DNA of 32,615 nucleotides from an uncultured Erysipelotrichaceae bacterium (GTDB lineage Bacteria; Bacillota_I; Bacilli_A; RF39; UBA660). This document shows positions 22,313 through 30,133 of the stretch, piece after piece. A program made the translations under genes and the position numbers. The notes below the pieces were generated by a model, which saw only the letters and a program-made list of their open reading frames with translations, had not been told where the DNA came from and searched no databases. Position 1 is the stretch's first letter. The number at the start of each line of letters is the position of its first letter. Location: positions 1 to 32,615 of the forward strand of contig CACZQJ010000001.1 of the NCBI GenBank assembly GCA_902783265.1, written 5' to 3'.

Positions 22313-22743
22313 TAATTAACCTCACATTCTATATTTTCTTTTCTCATCTTATTAAAAAATTTAATTGAACTTTTATTTAGCTTAAATTCTTTCAAAACAC
22401 TACTATCTAATCTTTGAACATCTAGCTTATACTTTATTTCATATTCATACTTACTATCTTTAGAAACATAAACAAAAACCTCTTCATCATTATATTTATT
22501 ATTATAACTTATAATAGAGTTCTTAATATTAGATATGGTTTTTAAGCCATCTTCATCTAAAGCCTTATAACTGTGAACAATAATAGCCTCATTAATTACA
22601 TCGTCACTATCATATATCACAGTAATAGAAGTCTTATCATTTAAATGTGTAGTTTTATATTCATAATTACAAGTCTTACTAAAATCCATATTAGTAACAC
22701 ACCCAGTTAAAAGAATTATCAATAACACACTATATTTTTTCAT
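22312..22743 (-). CDS. Small lipoprotein of unknown function
   Basis: A 143-residue lipoprotein. The signal MKKYSVLLIILLTGC has a lipobox (LLTGC) with lipid attachment at Cys15. The mature part is a small alpha/beta domain (TSITVIYDSDDVINEAIIVHSYKAL, then an amphipathic helix). The pattern recalls the YehR/DUF1307 type of lipoprotein, but I would not assign it without a profile search. ATGA overlap with the tex stop and TAATG overlap with uppP show tight co-translation, which suggests a cell-envelope role; that is inference. Confidence 0.8.
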   Translation of the reverse strand: MKKYSVLLIILLTGCVTNMDFSKTCNYEYKTTHLNDKTSITVIYDSDDVINEAIIVHSYKALDEDGLKTISNIKNSIISYNNKYNDEEVFVYVSKDSKYEYEIKYKLDVQRLDSSVLKEFKLNKSSIKFFNKMRKENIECEVN

Positions 22744-24881
22744 GAAACACCCTTAGGTTCAATTAATGAAAGAGAAACTTTTTCTTTATCATACAAAATT
22801 TCATCAACATAACAATCGACTATATCCCCTACACTTACAACCTCCATCGGATGTTTAATAAATTTATTAGTAAGTTTAGAAATATGAGCAAGTCCGTCAT
22901 TATGAAGACCAATATCAATAAAAGCACCAAACGGTGTTACATTACGAACAGTTCCTTGAAGTTTCATCCCAAGTTTTAAATCCTTTAAATCCAAAACATC
23001 ACTTTTTAAAATTGGCTTTGGCATATCATCACGAGGATCGCGGTTAGGTTTTTTCAAAGATTTAATAATATCTTCTAAAGTATATTTATCTGTTTCTAAA
23101 ATAGAAGCATATTCATCTATATCAATATCCAATTTTTGATTAAACTCTTCTGTTCCAATATCATTAATATCAAGTTTAAGTAACTCTAAAAGCTTTAAAG
23201 TCTTATCATAACTCTCAGGATGAATAGCAGTTCTATCCAAAACATTAACACCTATTACTCTAAGAAAACCTACTGCCTGTGTATAAACCTTATCAGATAA
23301 TAATTTTTTTATTTCTAATCTATCTTTTATTTTTCCATTGTTATCCCTAAAATTAACTATTTTGTCAATGGTTATTTTAGTAAGTCCAGAAACATATTTA
23401 AGTAATGACTTACTTGCAGTATTTACATTAACCCCCACACTGTTGACTGACTTTTCCACAACAAAGTCTAAAGATTCTTTAAGGTCTTTATTAGGAACAT
23501 CATGTTGATACATACCTACCCCAATACTTTCAGGATCTATCTTAACAAACTCAGAAAGCGGATCTTGAAGACGTCTCGCAATACTAATTGCACTACGTTC
23601 TTCTACATGTAAATCAGGAAATTCTGAAATAGCAAGCTTACTTGCTGAATAAACAGAAGCCCCAGCTTCACTAACTATTATATATTCAACTTTTCTTTTA
23701 GCATCTTTAATAATAGAAGCCACAAACGCTTCACTTTCCCTAGAAGCCGTTCCATTACCTATTGCAATAACATCAATATTATATTTATCAATTAAATCAA
23801 GTAACACTTTTTTGCTTTTTTCTTTTTCATTTTTAGGCTCATGAGGATATATAACTTTAATATCAAGCATTTTACCTGTTGGATCTACAATTGCTAACTT
23901 ACAGCCAGTTCTAAAAGCTGGATCAAAGCCCAAGACCATTTTATCTTTCATAGGTGGTTGCATAAGTAATTTTTCCAAATTAAGACTAAAATTTTTAATA
24001 GCCTCTACATTAGCCTTTTCCGTAAGTTCACTTCTTACCTCCCTTTGAATAGAAGGAAATATTAATCTTTTATAACTATCCCTAATAGCTTCTTCAATTA
24101 TATAATTAAGTGGTCCTTCTTTTTTTATAACCCTCTCTTTTAAATAATTTATAATTTTTTCATCATCGACATCAATATTAACCGAAATAACCTTTTCATT
24201 TTCAGCCCTATTAATTGCAAGAATTCTATACTCTTTAGCATACCTTACCTTTTCATTAAAATCATAATACATTTCGTAAAGCTTATTTTCATCATCTGCA
24301 TTATTTTTTTTCTTACAAATAATTACTCCTTCATTAAAAACATATTTTCTAATCCATTTTCTATAAAAAGCGTTATCACTTATCCACTCAGCAATTATAT
24401 AACTAGCACCTGTTATAGCTTCTTCCTTAGTTTTTACATTTTCATTTAAAAAAGGAGCAGTTAAAGAATCCAAATCTTTAGTAGTATAACTCATAATTTG
24501 CTTAGCAAGCCCTTCTAGCCCATTTTTAATAGCTTCAGTAGCTTTTGTCTTTTTCTTTTCTTTAAAAGGCCTATATAAATCTTCTACCTCAACTAGTTTA
24601 GAAGCATTCATAATTTGTTCTTTAAGTTCATCAGTAAGTAAGCCTTTTTCATCAATCAATCTAATAACATCTTCTTTTCTTTTTAAAAGATTTTCTTGAT
24701 AAACATATACATCACTTATTTGTCTAATTTCTTCCTCATTTAAATTACCAGTTGCTTCTTTACGGTATCTAGCAATAAAAGGAATTGTATTTCCTTCATC
24801 AAGCAATTTAAGTACAGCCTCAGCCTGACTACTATTAATATTTAAATTTTTGCCAATTTCATCAATTATTTCCTTATTCAT
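22740..24881 (-). CDS. tex: Tex family RNA-binding transcription accessory protein
   Basis: A 713-residue Tex protein. It has the N-terminal helical domain with NTIPFIARYRKEATGNLNEE, the YqgF-like domain starting KMVLGFDPAFRTGCKLAIVD (about 315-340), helix-hairpin-helix segments around SVGVNVNTASKSLLKYVSGL, and a C-terminal S1 RNA-binding domain (about 640-708: LGMKLQGTVRNVTPFGAFIDIGLHNDGLAHIS). Length is typical. The family binds nucleic acid and affects transcription. Start and stop both overlap neighbours by ATGA, placing it in an operon with an unknown small protein, a lipoprotein and uppP. Confidence 0.96.
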   Translation of the reverse strand: MNKEIIDEIGKNLNINSSQAEAVLKLLDEGNTIPFIARYRKEATGNLNEEEIRQISDVYVYQENLLKRKEDVIRLIDEKGLLTDELKEQIMNASKLVEVEDLYRPFKEKKKTKATEAIKNGLEGLAKQIMSYTTKDLDSLTAPFLNENVKTKEEAITGASYIIAEWISDNAFYRKWIRKYVFNEGVIICKKKNNADDENKLYEMYYDFNEKVRYAKEYRILAINRAENEKVISVNIDVDDEKIINYLKERVIKKEGPLNYIIEEAIRDSYKRLIFPSIQREVRSELTEKANVEAIKNFSLNLEKLLMQPPMKDKMVLGFDPAFRTGCKLAIVDPTGKMLDIKVIYPHEPKNEKEKSKKVLLDLIDKYNIDVIAIGNGTASRESEAFVASIIKDAKRKVEYIIVSEAGASVYSASKLAISEFPDLHVEERSAISIARRLQDPLSEFVKIDPESIGVGMYQHDVPNKDLKESLDFVVEKSVNSVGVNVNTASKSLLKYVSGLTKITIDKIVNFRDNNGKIKDRLEIKKLLSDKVYTQAVGFLRVIGVNVLDRTAIHPESYDKTLKLLELLKLDINDIGTEEFNQKLDIDIDEYASILETDKYTLEDIIKSLKKPNRDPRDDMPKPILKSDVLDLKDLKLGMKLQGTVRNVTPFGAFIDIGLHNDGLAHISKLTNKFIKHPMEVVSVGDIVDCYVDEILYDKEKVSLSLIEPKGVS

Positions 24882-25255
24882 TTTTTACCAAACCTTCCAT
24901 TTCTTACTTCTGATAATCCATAATCTAAATCATATGAGAAAAAATCATCATTCAAACTAAAAAACTCATGAAATAAATCATCGTGCTTAAGAACATAATT
25001 AATTGTTCCATTAGTATCCTTATCCATTAGAGTAGCAAATAATTTATATTCATGTGGTTTATTACTATCACTAAAAAAAGATTTAATTGTCTTAATATCA
25101 AATATTGATAAAACCTGCTCAGCACTAAAAAATGATAATAATTTTCGAAAACCAGAATATAAATCTCCACTATATTCCTTAAGCAAATTTATAGCAAATT
25201 CTCTTCTTTGCTCTTCATCAGACTGACTAATTTTTAAAAGTGCATCTTCATTCAT
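24878..25255 (-). CDS. Small cytoplasmic protein of unknown function
   Basis: I do not recognise this 125-residue protein. It is rich in acidic residues, Phe and Leu (LLKEYSGDLYSGFRKLLSFFSAEQVLSIFD), predicted mainly helical, with no signal or membrane helix. It is the first gene of the tex operon: its TGA overlaps the tex ATG. GGGATGG lies upstream of the ATG at 25255, and TATAAT (25275-25280) is a likely -10 box. Confidence 0.75.
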   Translation of the reverse strand: MNEDALLKISQSDEEQRREFAINLLKEYSGDLYSGFRKLLSFFSAEQVLSIFDIKTIKSFFSDSNKPHEYKLFATLMDKDTNGTINYVLKHDDLFHEFFSLNDDFFSYDLDYGLSEVRNGRFGKK

Positions 25256-25304
25256 ATCATACCATCCCTATACCATTATACATTTTTTATATATAAAAGC
25301 AAAC

Positions 25305-25336
25305 AAAAAACACAGTATTTGACACTGCATTTTTTA
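25305..25336 (-). terminator. Possible terminator after the Y-family polymerase gene
   Basis: On the minus strand an A-run pairs with the T-run at its end and an inner CAGT / ACTG stem, with a 2x2 internal mismatch. It overlaps the polymerase gene's stop codon. A weak stem. Confidence 0.45.
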
Positions 25337-26548
25337 TTTATTTAAATACTTATTACCAACTTGTTTATGAACTAAAGAAGCTTTTTTAATGGCTTTAAAT
25401 CCGTATTTTTCTTTTATATTATCAACTGTTTTTTCTAACGACTTATTATCTTCTCTAGTATCCAAATTTTCAAACAAAGATGTTTGATGATTAGAACTTT
25501 CTACCAAATTATCAAGTCTCACCCCAATTAATCTAATCCCATCATCAGTATCCATTTCATCAAGTATTTCTTTTGCAGTATTATAAATTTCCTCAGTAAT
25601 ATTAGTCGCATTAACTAATTTTTTCTGATGACTTCGCCTTTTAAAAAACTTATCTTTTAAAGTAACCACTACTACATAAGCATATTTTTCCTGTTTTCTA
25701 AGCCTTAAAGTGACATTTTCCGATAAAGCAAGTAAATATCCATATAATTCCTTCTTAGATGATATATTATGATCTAAAGTTGTTTCATTGCCTATTCCCT
25801 TAGGATCATCAGCTACAGGATTTACAAAATCACTTCCTATTCCATTAGCTGCTCTAACCATATCAATTGCCATGTTTTTAAAATATTTGTATAATTTTTT
25901 ATCATCAGCATGCGCCAAATCATAAATAGTATTTATATTTAAATTATGAAGCTTAATAGCCGTTTTCTTACCAATACCAAATAATTCGTCAACTTGAAGC
26001 GGCCACATTTTATCCTGAACTTCATTTTTGTATAAAGTATGAACCTTATAAGGTTTTGAAAAATCAGAAGCCATTTTCGCACATAATTTATTATTCGCAA
26101 TACCAATATTAACAGTAAAACCCAAAGTATCATATATTTCTTTTTTCAACCTATAAGCAAACTGTCTCTCATCGCCATATAGATGTTTAACAGGAGTATA
26201 ATCCAAAAAACACTCATCAATACTCATTTGTTCAACATCCGGAGTATATTTTTTTATAAGAGCAAACATACTATCACTCATTTTTTTATAAAAATTATAA
26301 TTTGGCGGATAGCTCTTTAAAGCTGGGCACTTTTTTCTAGCTGAATATAACGTTTCGCCAGTAACCACACCTCTTTTCTTAGCTGGCATCGATTTGGCCA
26401 AAACAATTCCTCTTCTAGAAGCTTCATCGCCGCCTATTACCGCATAACTATTTCTAATATCATACTTATAGCCATCTTTAAGCATAAGTACAGCTGACCA
26501 AGACAAAAAAGCATTATTAACATCAATATGCATTATAATCCTTTCCAT
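25334..26548 (-). CDS. dinB: Y-family DNA polymerase (Pol IV/DinB type)
   Basis: A 404-residue translesion polymerase. Palm motifs are MHIDVNNAFLSW (metal-binding Asp at residue 9) and SIDECFLDY (catalytic Asp-Glu); GIANNKLCAKMASDFSKP and the little-finger start GIGNETTLDH are also present. A C-terminal QTSLF fits the beta-clamp-binding consensus QxxLF. The first motif differs from E. coli DinB (DMDCFF) in having DVNNAF, a version I associate with a Firmicutes subgroup; the steric-gate Phe appears kept. Ribosome binding site AGGGTGG. The promoter carries a probable LexA/SOS box, in keeping with damage induction. Confidence 0.93.
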   Translation of the reverse strand: MERIIMHIDVNNAFLSWSAVLMLKDGYKYDIRNSYAVIGGDEASRRGIVLAKSMPAKKRGVVTGETLYSARKKCPALKSYPPNYNFYKKMSDSMFALIKKYTPDVEQMSIDECFLDYTPVKHLYGDERQFAYRLKKEIYDTLGFTVNIGIANNKLCAKMASDFSKPYKVHTLYKNEVQDKMWPLQVDELFGIGKKTAIKLHNLNINTIYDLAHADDKKLYKYFKNMAIDMVRAANGIGSDFVNPVADDPKGIGNETTLDHNISSKKELYGYLLALSENVTLRLRKQEKYAYVVVVTLKDKFFKRRSHQKKLVNATNITEEIYNTAKEILDEMDTDDGIRLIGVRLDNLVESSNHQTSLFENLDTREDNKSLEKTVDNIKEKYGFKAIKKASLVHKQVGNKYLNK

Positions 26549-26565
26549 ACAACCACCCTAAAAAC

Positions 26566-26588
26566 ATTATAACACGAACAATCTTTCG
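26566..26588 (-). promoter_or_regulatory. dinB promoter with probable LexA (SOS) box
   Basis: An extended -10 TGTTATAAT (26566-26574) is directly abutted by CGAAC-AATC-TTTCG (26575-26588, plus strand), which matches the Gram-positive SOS pattern CGAAC-N4-GTTCG with one mismatch. LexA bound there would cover the -35 region. Position and target gene support the call; the lexA gene itself is not in the window. Confidence 0.65.
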
Positions 26589-26595
26589 ATAAAAG

Positions 26596-26620
26596 AAAAA
26601 AAGATAAAAAAATTATCTTT
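26596..26620 (-). terminator. Terminator of the ADP-ribosylglycohydrolase-yqeG operon
   Basis: On the minus strand AAAGATAA-N5-TTATCTTT is followed by TTTT. It includes the yqeG stop codon (26613-26615). Confidence 0.75.
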
Positions 26621-27164
26621 CTATATTTCCCCTATAATATTTTTTATATTGAAAATCATGCGGTTTCAAACTTGCATACATAATAGATTGAATAACATCA
26701 TTTACACGCACACTAAAATTGACATTATCCCTAATCATATCTACTAATATTTTATGCATTTCATTTTTTCCAGCCAAAAGCATATCCAAAAAAAGAGAAT
26801 CACCTATCATAATAGTATTAAAAGGTTCACAGCGACTATCAAACATGCTTTTTATTCTATCAAAATCCACAAATGGTTTTGGAGCACTTGCAATAAAATT
26901 TACATCAAGCTTAAAAGCAACAGGTTCAACTCTACTTTTAGAACCACTAGAACAAAGTCCAGACTTTAATCCCAACATTCTAAGATAATTAAAAAGTATT
27001 ATATTATCCTTAGTAACATTAATATCATCAAAAGGCAAAATTGTACAATCTACATCAAATACCGCATACCTAATCCCATTTTCGTAAAGTTTAGGATAAT
27101 TTATATCATAAACAGTAGGTAAATAAGAATCAGGTTTAATTAAATTAGCTATATCTAAGTCCAC
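26613..27164 (-). CDS. yqeG: YqeG family HAD-type phosphatase
   Basis: A 183-residue HAD-superfamily protein of the YqeG (HAD IIIA) type. Motif I is AVFDVDCTILPFDD (DxDxT), motif II lies around LCSSGSKSRV, and KPFVDF follows, with MIGDSLFLDMLLAGKNEMHKILV as motif III/IV, matching the YqeG order. Natural substrate unknown; a mitochondrial relative dephosphorylates phosphatidylglycerophosphate, and a similar role here would be a guess. The start is GTG with GAGGGG about 8 bases upstream. It follows the ADP-ribosylglycohydrolase gene by 17 bases and shares its promoter. Confidence 0.88.
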   Translation of the reverse strand: MDLDIANLIKPDSYLPTVYDINYPKLYENGIRYAVFDVDCTILPFDDINVTKDNIILFNYLRMLGLKSGLCSSGSKSRVEPVAFKLDVNFIASAPKPFVDFDRIKSMFDSRCEPFNTIMIGDSLFLDMLLAGKNEMHKILVDMIRDNVNFSVRVNDVIQSIMYASLKPHDFQYKKYYRGNIER

Positions 27165-27181
27165 GTAATCATCCCCTCAAC

Positions 27182-28117
27182 TTATGACAAAACCTTTTCA
27201 AATTGTAAAACCTTTTCTTCTATATAATCAAATTTTTTTAAACTGGCAAGCCATTTTTCAGGAATATTATCATATCCATATATAATGCCAGCTATTGAGC
27301 CAGTAATCGCTCCAATTGTATCCGTATCCCCACCTAGATTAATTGCTCCAACTATAGCTTCAGAATAAGAATTGGAATTTAAAATAACCCATATAACAGC
27401 TTCCAAAGTATACACAACATAACTTGTTGATTTTAAATCATCTATTCTTAAATTATTTATATTTGTTTTTAAAAGCCTATTATAATAATATATGGCATCT
27501 TCAGAAAAATATTCCGAATAATCTAAACATTTAATCATATTGTAACTTGCAAACTTATCCTTGCCGTTTAATATGAAAAGTAAATAATTAACATATATAT
27601 AACATCCAAGAATACTTATTTCATTTGCATTAGTCATTGAAGAAGCATTACTTACTATATTAAAAACTTCATAATCTTTATATTTATTATAATAACAATA
27701 CAAAGCAATTGGAAGCATTCTCATAAGAGAACCATTGCCATTAGAATTAATATCATCACTACCACATTTTGTAGCATCTTCCCCTGTTTCCAAAAATTTA
27801 AGCAAAGCTTTTTTTGTAGTCACACTTATGTCAAACGCTTTACCATTTGCAGAATATATTCCTTTACCAGCCCACCTACAAAATCTAGTCATCATATCAT
27901 TATAATTAATTTCTTTAAAATTTATAATAGAATCCATAGTCGCTAAAGTCATCGAAGTATCACTAGAAAAAGTACCAGCCGAAAGGCCATAAGTTCCATG
28001 TTCAATCATCGAAGTAACTGGCTTTTCAAGTAATTCCTCACGGTTTTTAAATTCTACTGGAACACCCATAGCATTTCCAACAGCAAGTCCAAAAACACTA
28101 CTTCTAATTTCATTCAT
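27182..28117 (-). CDS. ADP-ribosylglycohydrolase family protein
   Basis: A 311-residue all-helical ADP-ribosylhydrolase (DraG/ARH type) that would remove ADP-ribose from protein, nucleic acid or small-molecule targets using two Mg ions. It has SSVFGLAVGNAMGVPVEF at the start, GNGSLMR (126-133 region) and LGGDTDTIGAITGSIAG near the end (Asp264 and Asp266 as metal ligands). The first metal motif reads GTFSSDTSM (49-56) where relatives usually have W-S-D-D-T/S-S-M, so one of the paired Asp residues is Ser52. Activity may be changed. Ribosome binding site GGTGAT; extended -10 TGATATAAT at 28133-28141. First gene of an operon with yqeG. Confidence 0.9.
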   Translation of the reverse strand: MNEIRSSVFGLAVGNAMGVPVEFKNREELLEKPVTSMIEHGTYGLSAGTFSSDTSMTLATMDSIINFKEINYNDMMTRFCRWAGKGIYSANGKAFDISVTTKKALLKFLETGEDATKCGSDDINSNGNGSLMRMLPIALYCYYNKYKDYEVFNIVSNASSMTNANEISILGCYIYVNYLLFILNGKDKFASYNMIKCLDYSEYFSEDAIYYYNRLLKTNINNLRIDDLKSTSYVVYTLEAVIWVILNSNSYSEAIVGAINLGGDTDTIGAITGSIAGIIYGYDNIPEKWLASLKKFDYIEEKVLQFEKVLS

Positions 28118-28132
28118 ACAATCACCAATTTA

Positions 28133-28141
28133 ATTATATCA
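28133..28141 (-). promoter_or_regulatory. Extended -10 promoter of ADP-ribosylglycohydrolase gene
   Basis: TGATATAAT on the minus strand, about 16 bases before the start codon, without a clear -35. Confidence 0.5.
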
Positions 28142-28202
28142 TGCAAAACAATATTTTATTATTTTTTTTAAATTTTACTTGTCATTTAATTTTCATAATA
28201 TT

Positions 28203-28712
28203 TTATATATATAAATTACTACTAGAAACTATTAATTCAAAACGTTTATCCGAAGTTTGACTATAAAAATAATCATAACTTAAATTATTCTGTTCTAAAT
28301 TTTGCTTAAACATATCTAAATATTTTAAATTTCTTTTATAATTATAATCCATTAAACCATATGCTCCAAAAACAGCTACTGCAGGAGTAATGACAGGTAC
28401 TAAAGATAACTTTCTAATAAGATTTTCAGGCCTATTAAAAGGAAGATGAGAATAAATAATTCTAACATCCGAAAACATCATAGGATTTTTTATATATCTT
28501 TCCAAAACATCCTCTGTAACAATCCTAAAATTAAGACTTCCTGCTCTATTATTAAAAGAACGGCAAAAAAAATCCAAAGCTGTATTAAAATTATAATCCG
28601 TAATTTCCATAATTTCACCATTACTAAAATTATAACCAACATTTTCTAAAATTGATTTTAAAAAAATCGTATAATCATTTAACAAACTTACATTAAAATT
28701 TCTATTATTCAT
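28203..28712 (-). CDS. Protein of unknown function
   Basis: A 169-residue protein not recognised. It is mixed alpha/beta and soluble-looking, except for a mildly hydrophobic stretch (LSLVPVITPAVAVFGAYGLM, about 112-131) that might touch or cross a membrane. The ATG at 28712 has GAGGT 7 bases upstream; a TTG at 28730 is less likely. It stands alone, 66 bases downstream of the GH25-like gene, whose terminator precedes it. No terminator of its own is seen. Confidence 0.7.
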   Translation of the reverse strand: MNNRNFNVSLLNDYTIFLKSILENVGYNFSNGEIMEITDYNFNTALDFFCRSFNNRAGSLNFRIVTEDVLERYIKNPMMFSDVRIIYSHLPFNRPENLIRKLSLVPVITPAVAVFGAYGLMDYNYKRNLKYLDMFKQNLEQNNLSYDYFYSQTSDKRFELIVSSSNLYI

Positions 28713-28770
28713 TGCACAACCTCTTTTCAAGTAGATAATATCCTACCAGAAATATAAAATAAAATCAAGA

Positions 28771-28804
28771 AAAAAAGCTTAAGCAACCTTTGCCAAGCTT
28801 TTTT
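28771..28804 (-). terminator. Terminator overlapping 3' end of the GH25-like gene
   Basis: Outer arms AAAAAAGCTT / AAGCTTTTTT (10 bp) enclose an inner GCAA / TTGC stem; the T-run is part of the stem. It covers the stop codon (28779-28781) and the last codons (SLAKVA). Confidence 0.8.
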
Positions 28805-30029
28805 CATTAATATTATCACTTATTTGTTTTAAAATTTCTCTATTTCTAATATTTACTACATCATAATCGTTACCTGGATCAACTATAATAGATGAAGCGT
28901 TTGCGTTAACCTCATCAGCATCTCTAACCACTGCCATGTAAATAATCTCACACTCATTTTGCATATTAAATCTATTATTCAAATCGGCAATTATTTTGCC
29001 ACTTGTTAAATCCATCGAAATCATCACATTATATCCAGCCTGCTTTAAAGCATTAACGATTGAATTATACATATTTATAAAATCAAGTAATTTAATATCA
29101 CTATTTCGGTTTTTCTTTACATAATCATTATCTATAGAATAAATAACTAATTTTGAAAAATTATCACCAAATTTATCAAATAACTTAAGCATCCTTTTAA
29201 GCTCAATTGCGCCCATATGTTCATCAGATGCTTTTCCATATATAAATGCCCCAACATTAAAATTTTCACTTTGACACTTAATAGCATTCCTGACAAAAAT
29301 ATCTTCTTCTTTAGAACTATTAACATCTTGGCAGGTAATTACAATCATATCTGCTTTCTGCTTTTTAAATGATTCAATATCTCTAGCATCTAAAACATCT
29401 CCATCAGAAATTTTTTGAATTGATAATTTATTATCTTCATCAAAACTATCGTTTCTTTCTTCTTTCATAGCTACTGCAATATCTGCAGACTTACTATCGG
29501 CATTTTCCTTTTCTTTAATATCCCTAGGCACATTAACAGTATAAGCCGGATTAAGCATAACACTGCTTTTTTTAACAGAAAGTAAATCTTGATTTTTATT
29601 ATATGAAGAAGAATACTGATTTTTTGTTAAATAATATTCACTTAAAATACTTTCTAACCCTTTAGCATATTCAGCATTTTTAAGATCAAATTTAGGCCAT
29701 ACAATTGGACTTCCATTTAAAACCCACTTATTATCAATAAATCTAATAAATCTATTTTCTAAGCAAGCCGAATTAAGTGACCCCTCCAAATAATCTAAAG
29801 CACAATTATAAACCTTGATTAAAGCATTTATAAAACCGACTTCTCCCTTATTTGGAAAATTAATTATATTAGTCCCTGTAGAAGGTGCAGGAGCTTTAAC
29901 TAAAATATCTCTACCTTGCATTTTCATAAATTTGCCATGTTTAAGTTGCAATTTTATCCAATCAAGATGTTCAGGAAAAAGAGTATTAATTCTATTAGGT
30001 AAAACATCTGTATTTTCTTGATTTTTCAT
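28779..30029 (-). CDS. Unknown protein with degenerate GH25-lysozyme-like domain
   Basis: A 416-residue protein with no signal peptide. Residues 1-200 are unrecognised and polar. Residues about 200-360 follow the strand/helix order of GH25 (Lyz-like) lysozymes: ISDGDVLDARDIESFKKQKADMIVITCQ resembles the D-x-S-x-x-Q-G-x-I-D-W start and following strand. FVRNAIKCQSENFNVGAFIYGKAS then matches the N-x-x-x-A-x-x-x-G-x-x-x-G-x-Y-x-Y-S segment, and LVIYSIDND lies where the D-I-E active-site strand should be. The expected catalytic acids look replaced (first Asp by Lys; D-x-E by S-x-D), so it is probably not a lysozyme. This is my reading of a weak pattern. The ATG at 30029 has GGGTGAT upstream. Confidence 0.6.
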   Translation of the reverse strand: MKNQENTDVLPNRINTLFPEHLDWIKLQLKHGKFMKMQGRDILVKAPAPSTGTNIINFPNKGEVGFINALIKVYNCALDYLEGSLNSACLENRFIRFIDNKWVLNGSPIVWPKFDLKNAEYAKGLESILSEYYLTKNQYSSSYNKNQDLLSVKKSSVMLNPAYTVNVPRDIKEKENADSKSADIAVAMKEERNDSFDEDNKLSIQKISDGDVLDARDIESFKKQKADMIVITCQDVNSSKEEDIFVRNAIKCQSENFNVGAFIYGKASDEHMGAIELKRMLKLFDKFGDNFSKLVIYSIDNDYVKKNRNSDIKLLDFINMYNSIVNALKQAGYNVMISMDLTSGKIIADLNNRFNMQNECEIIYMAVVRDADEVNANASSIIVDPGNDYDVVNIRNREILKQISDNINEKSLAKVA

Positions 30030-30059
30030 ACCATCACCCACGCTCCATATGCTAAATAA

Positions 30060-30089
30060 ATTATACATCTGCTTTACACACAATGTCAA
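30060..30089 (-). promoter_or_regulatory. Promoter of GH25-like gene
   Basis: TTGACA (30084-30089), an 18-base spacer and TATAAT (30060-30065) on the minus strand: both boxes perfect. Confidence 0.88.
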
Positions 30090-30100
30090 TAATTACATAA

Positions 30101-30133
30101 AAAAATGGTAAAAATAATTACTATTTCTACCAT
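30101..30133 (-). terminator. Terminator of the P-type ATPase gene
   Basis: On the minus strand ATGGTA-G-AAATA-loop-TATTT-T-TACCAT followed by a T-run; it includes the ATPase stop codon (30127-30129). Confidence 0.8.
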
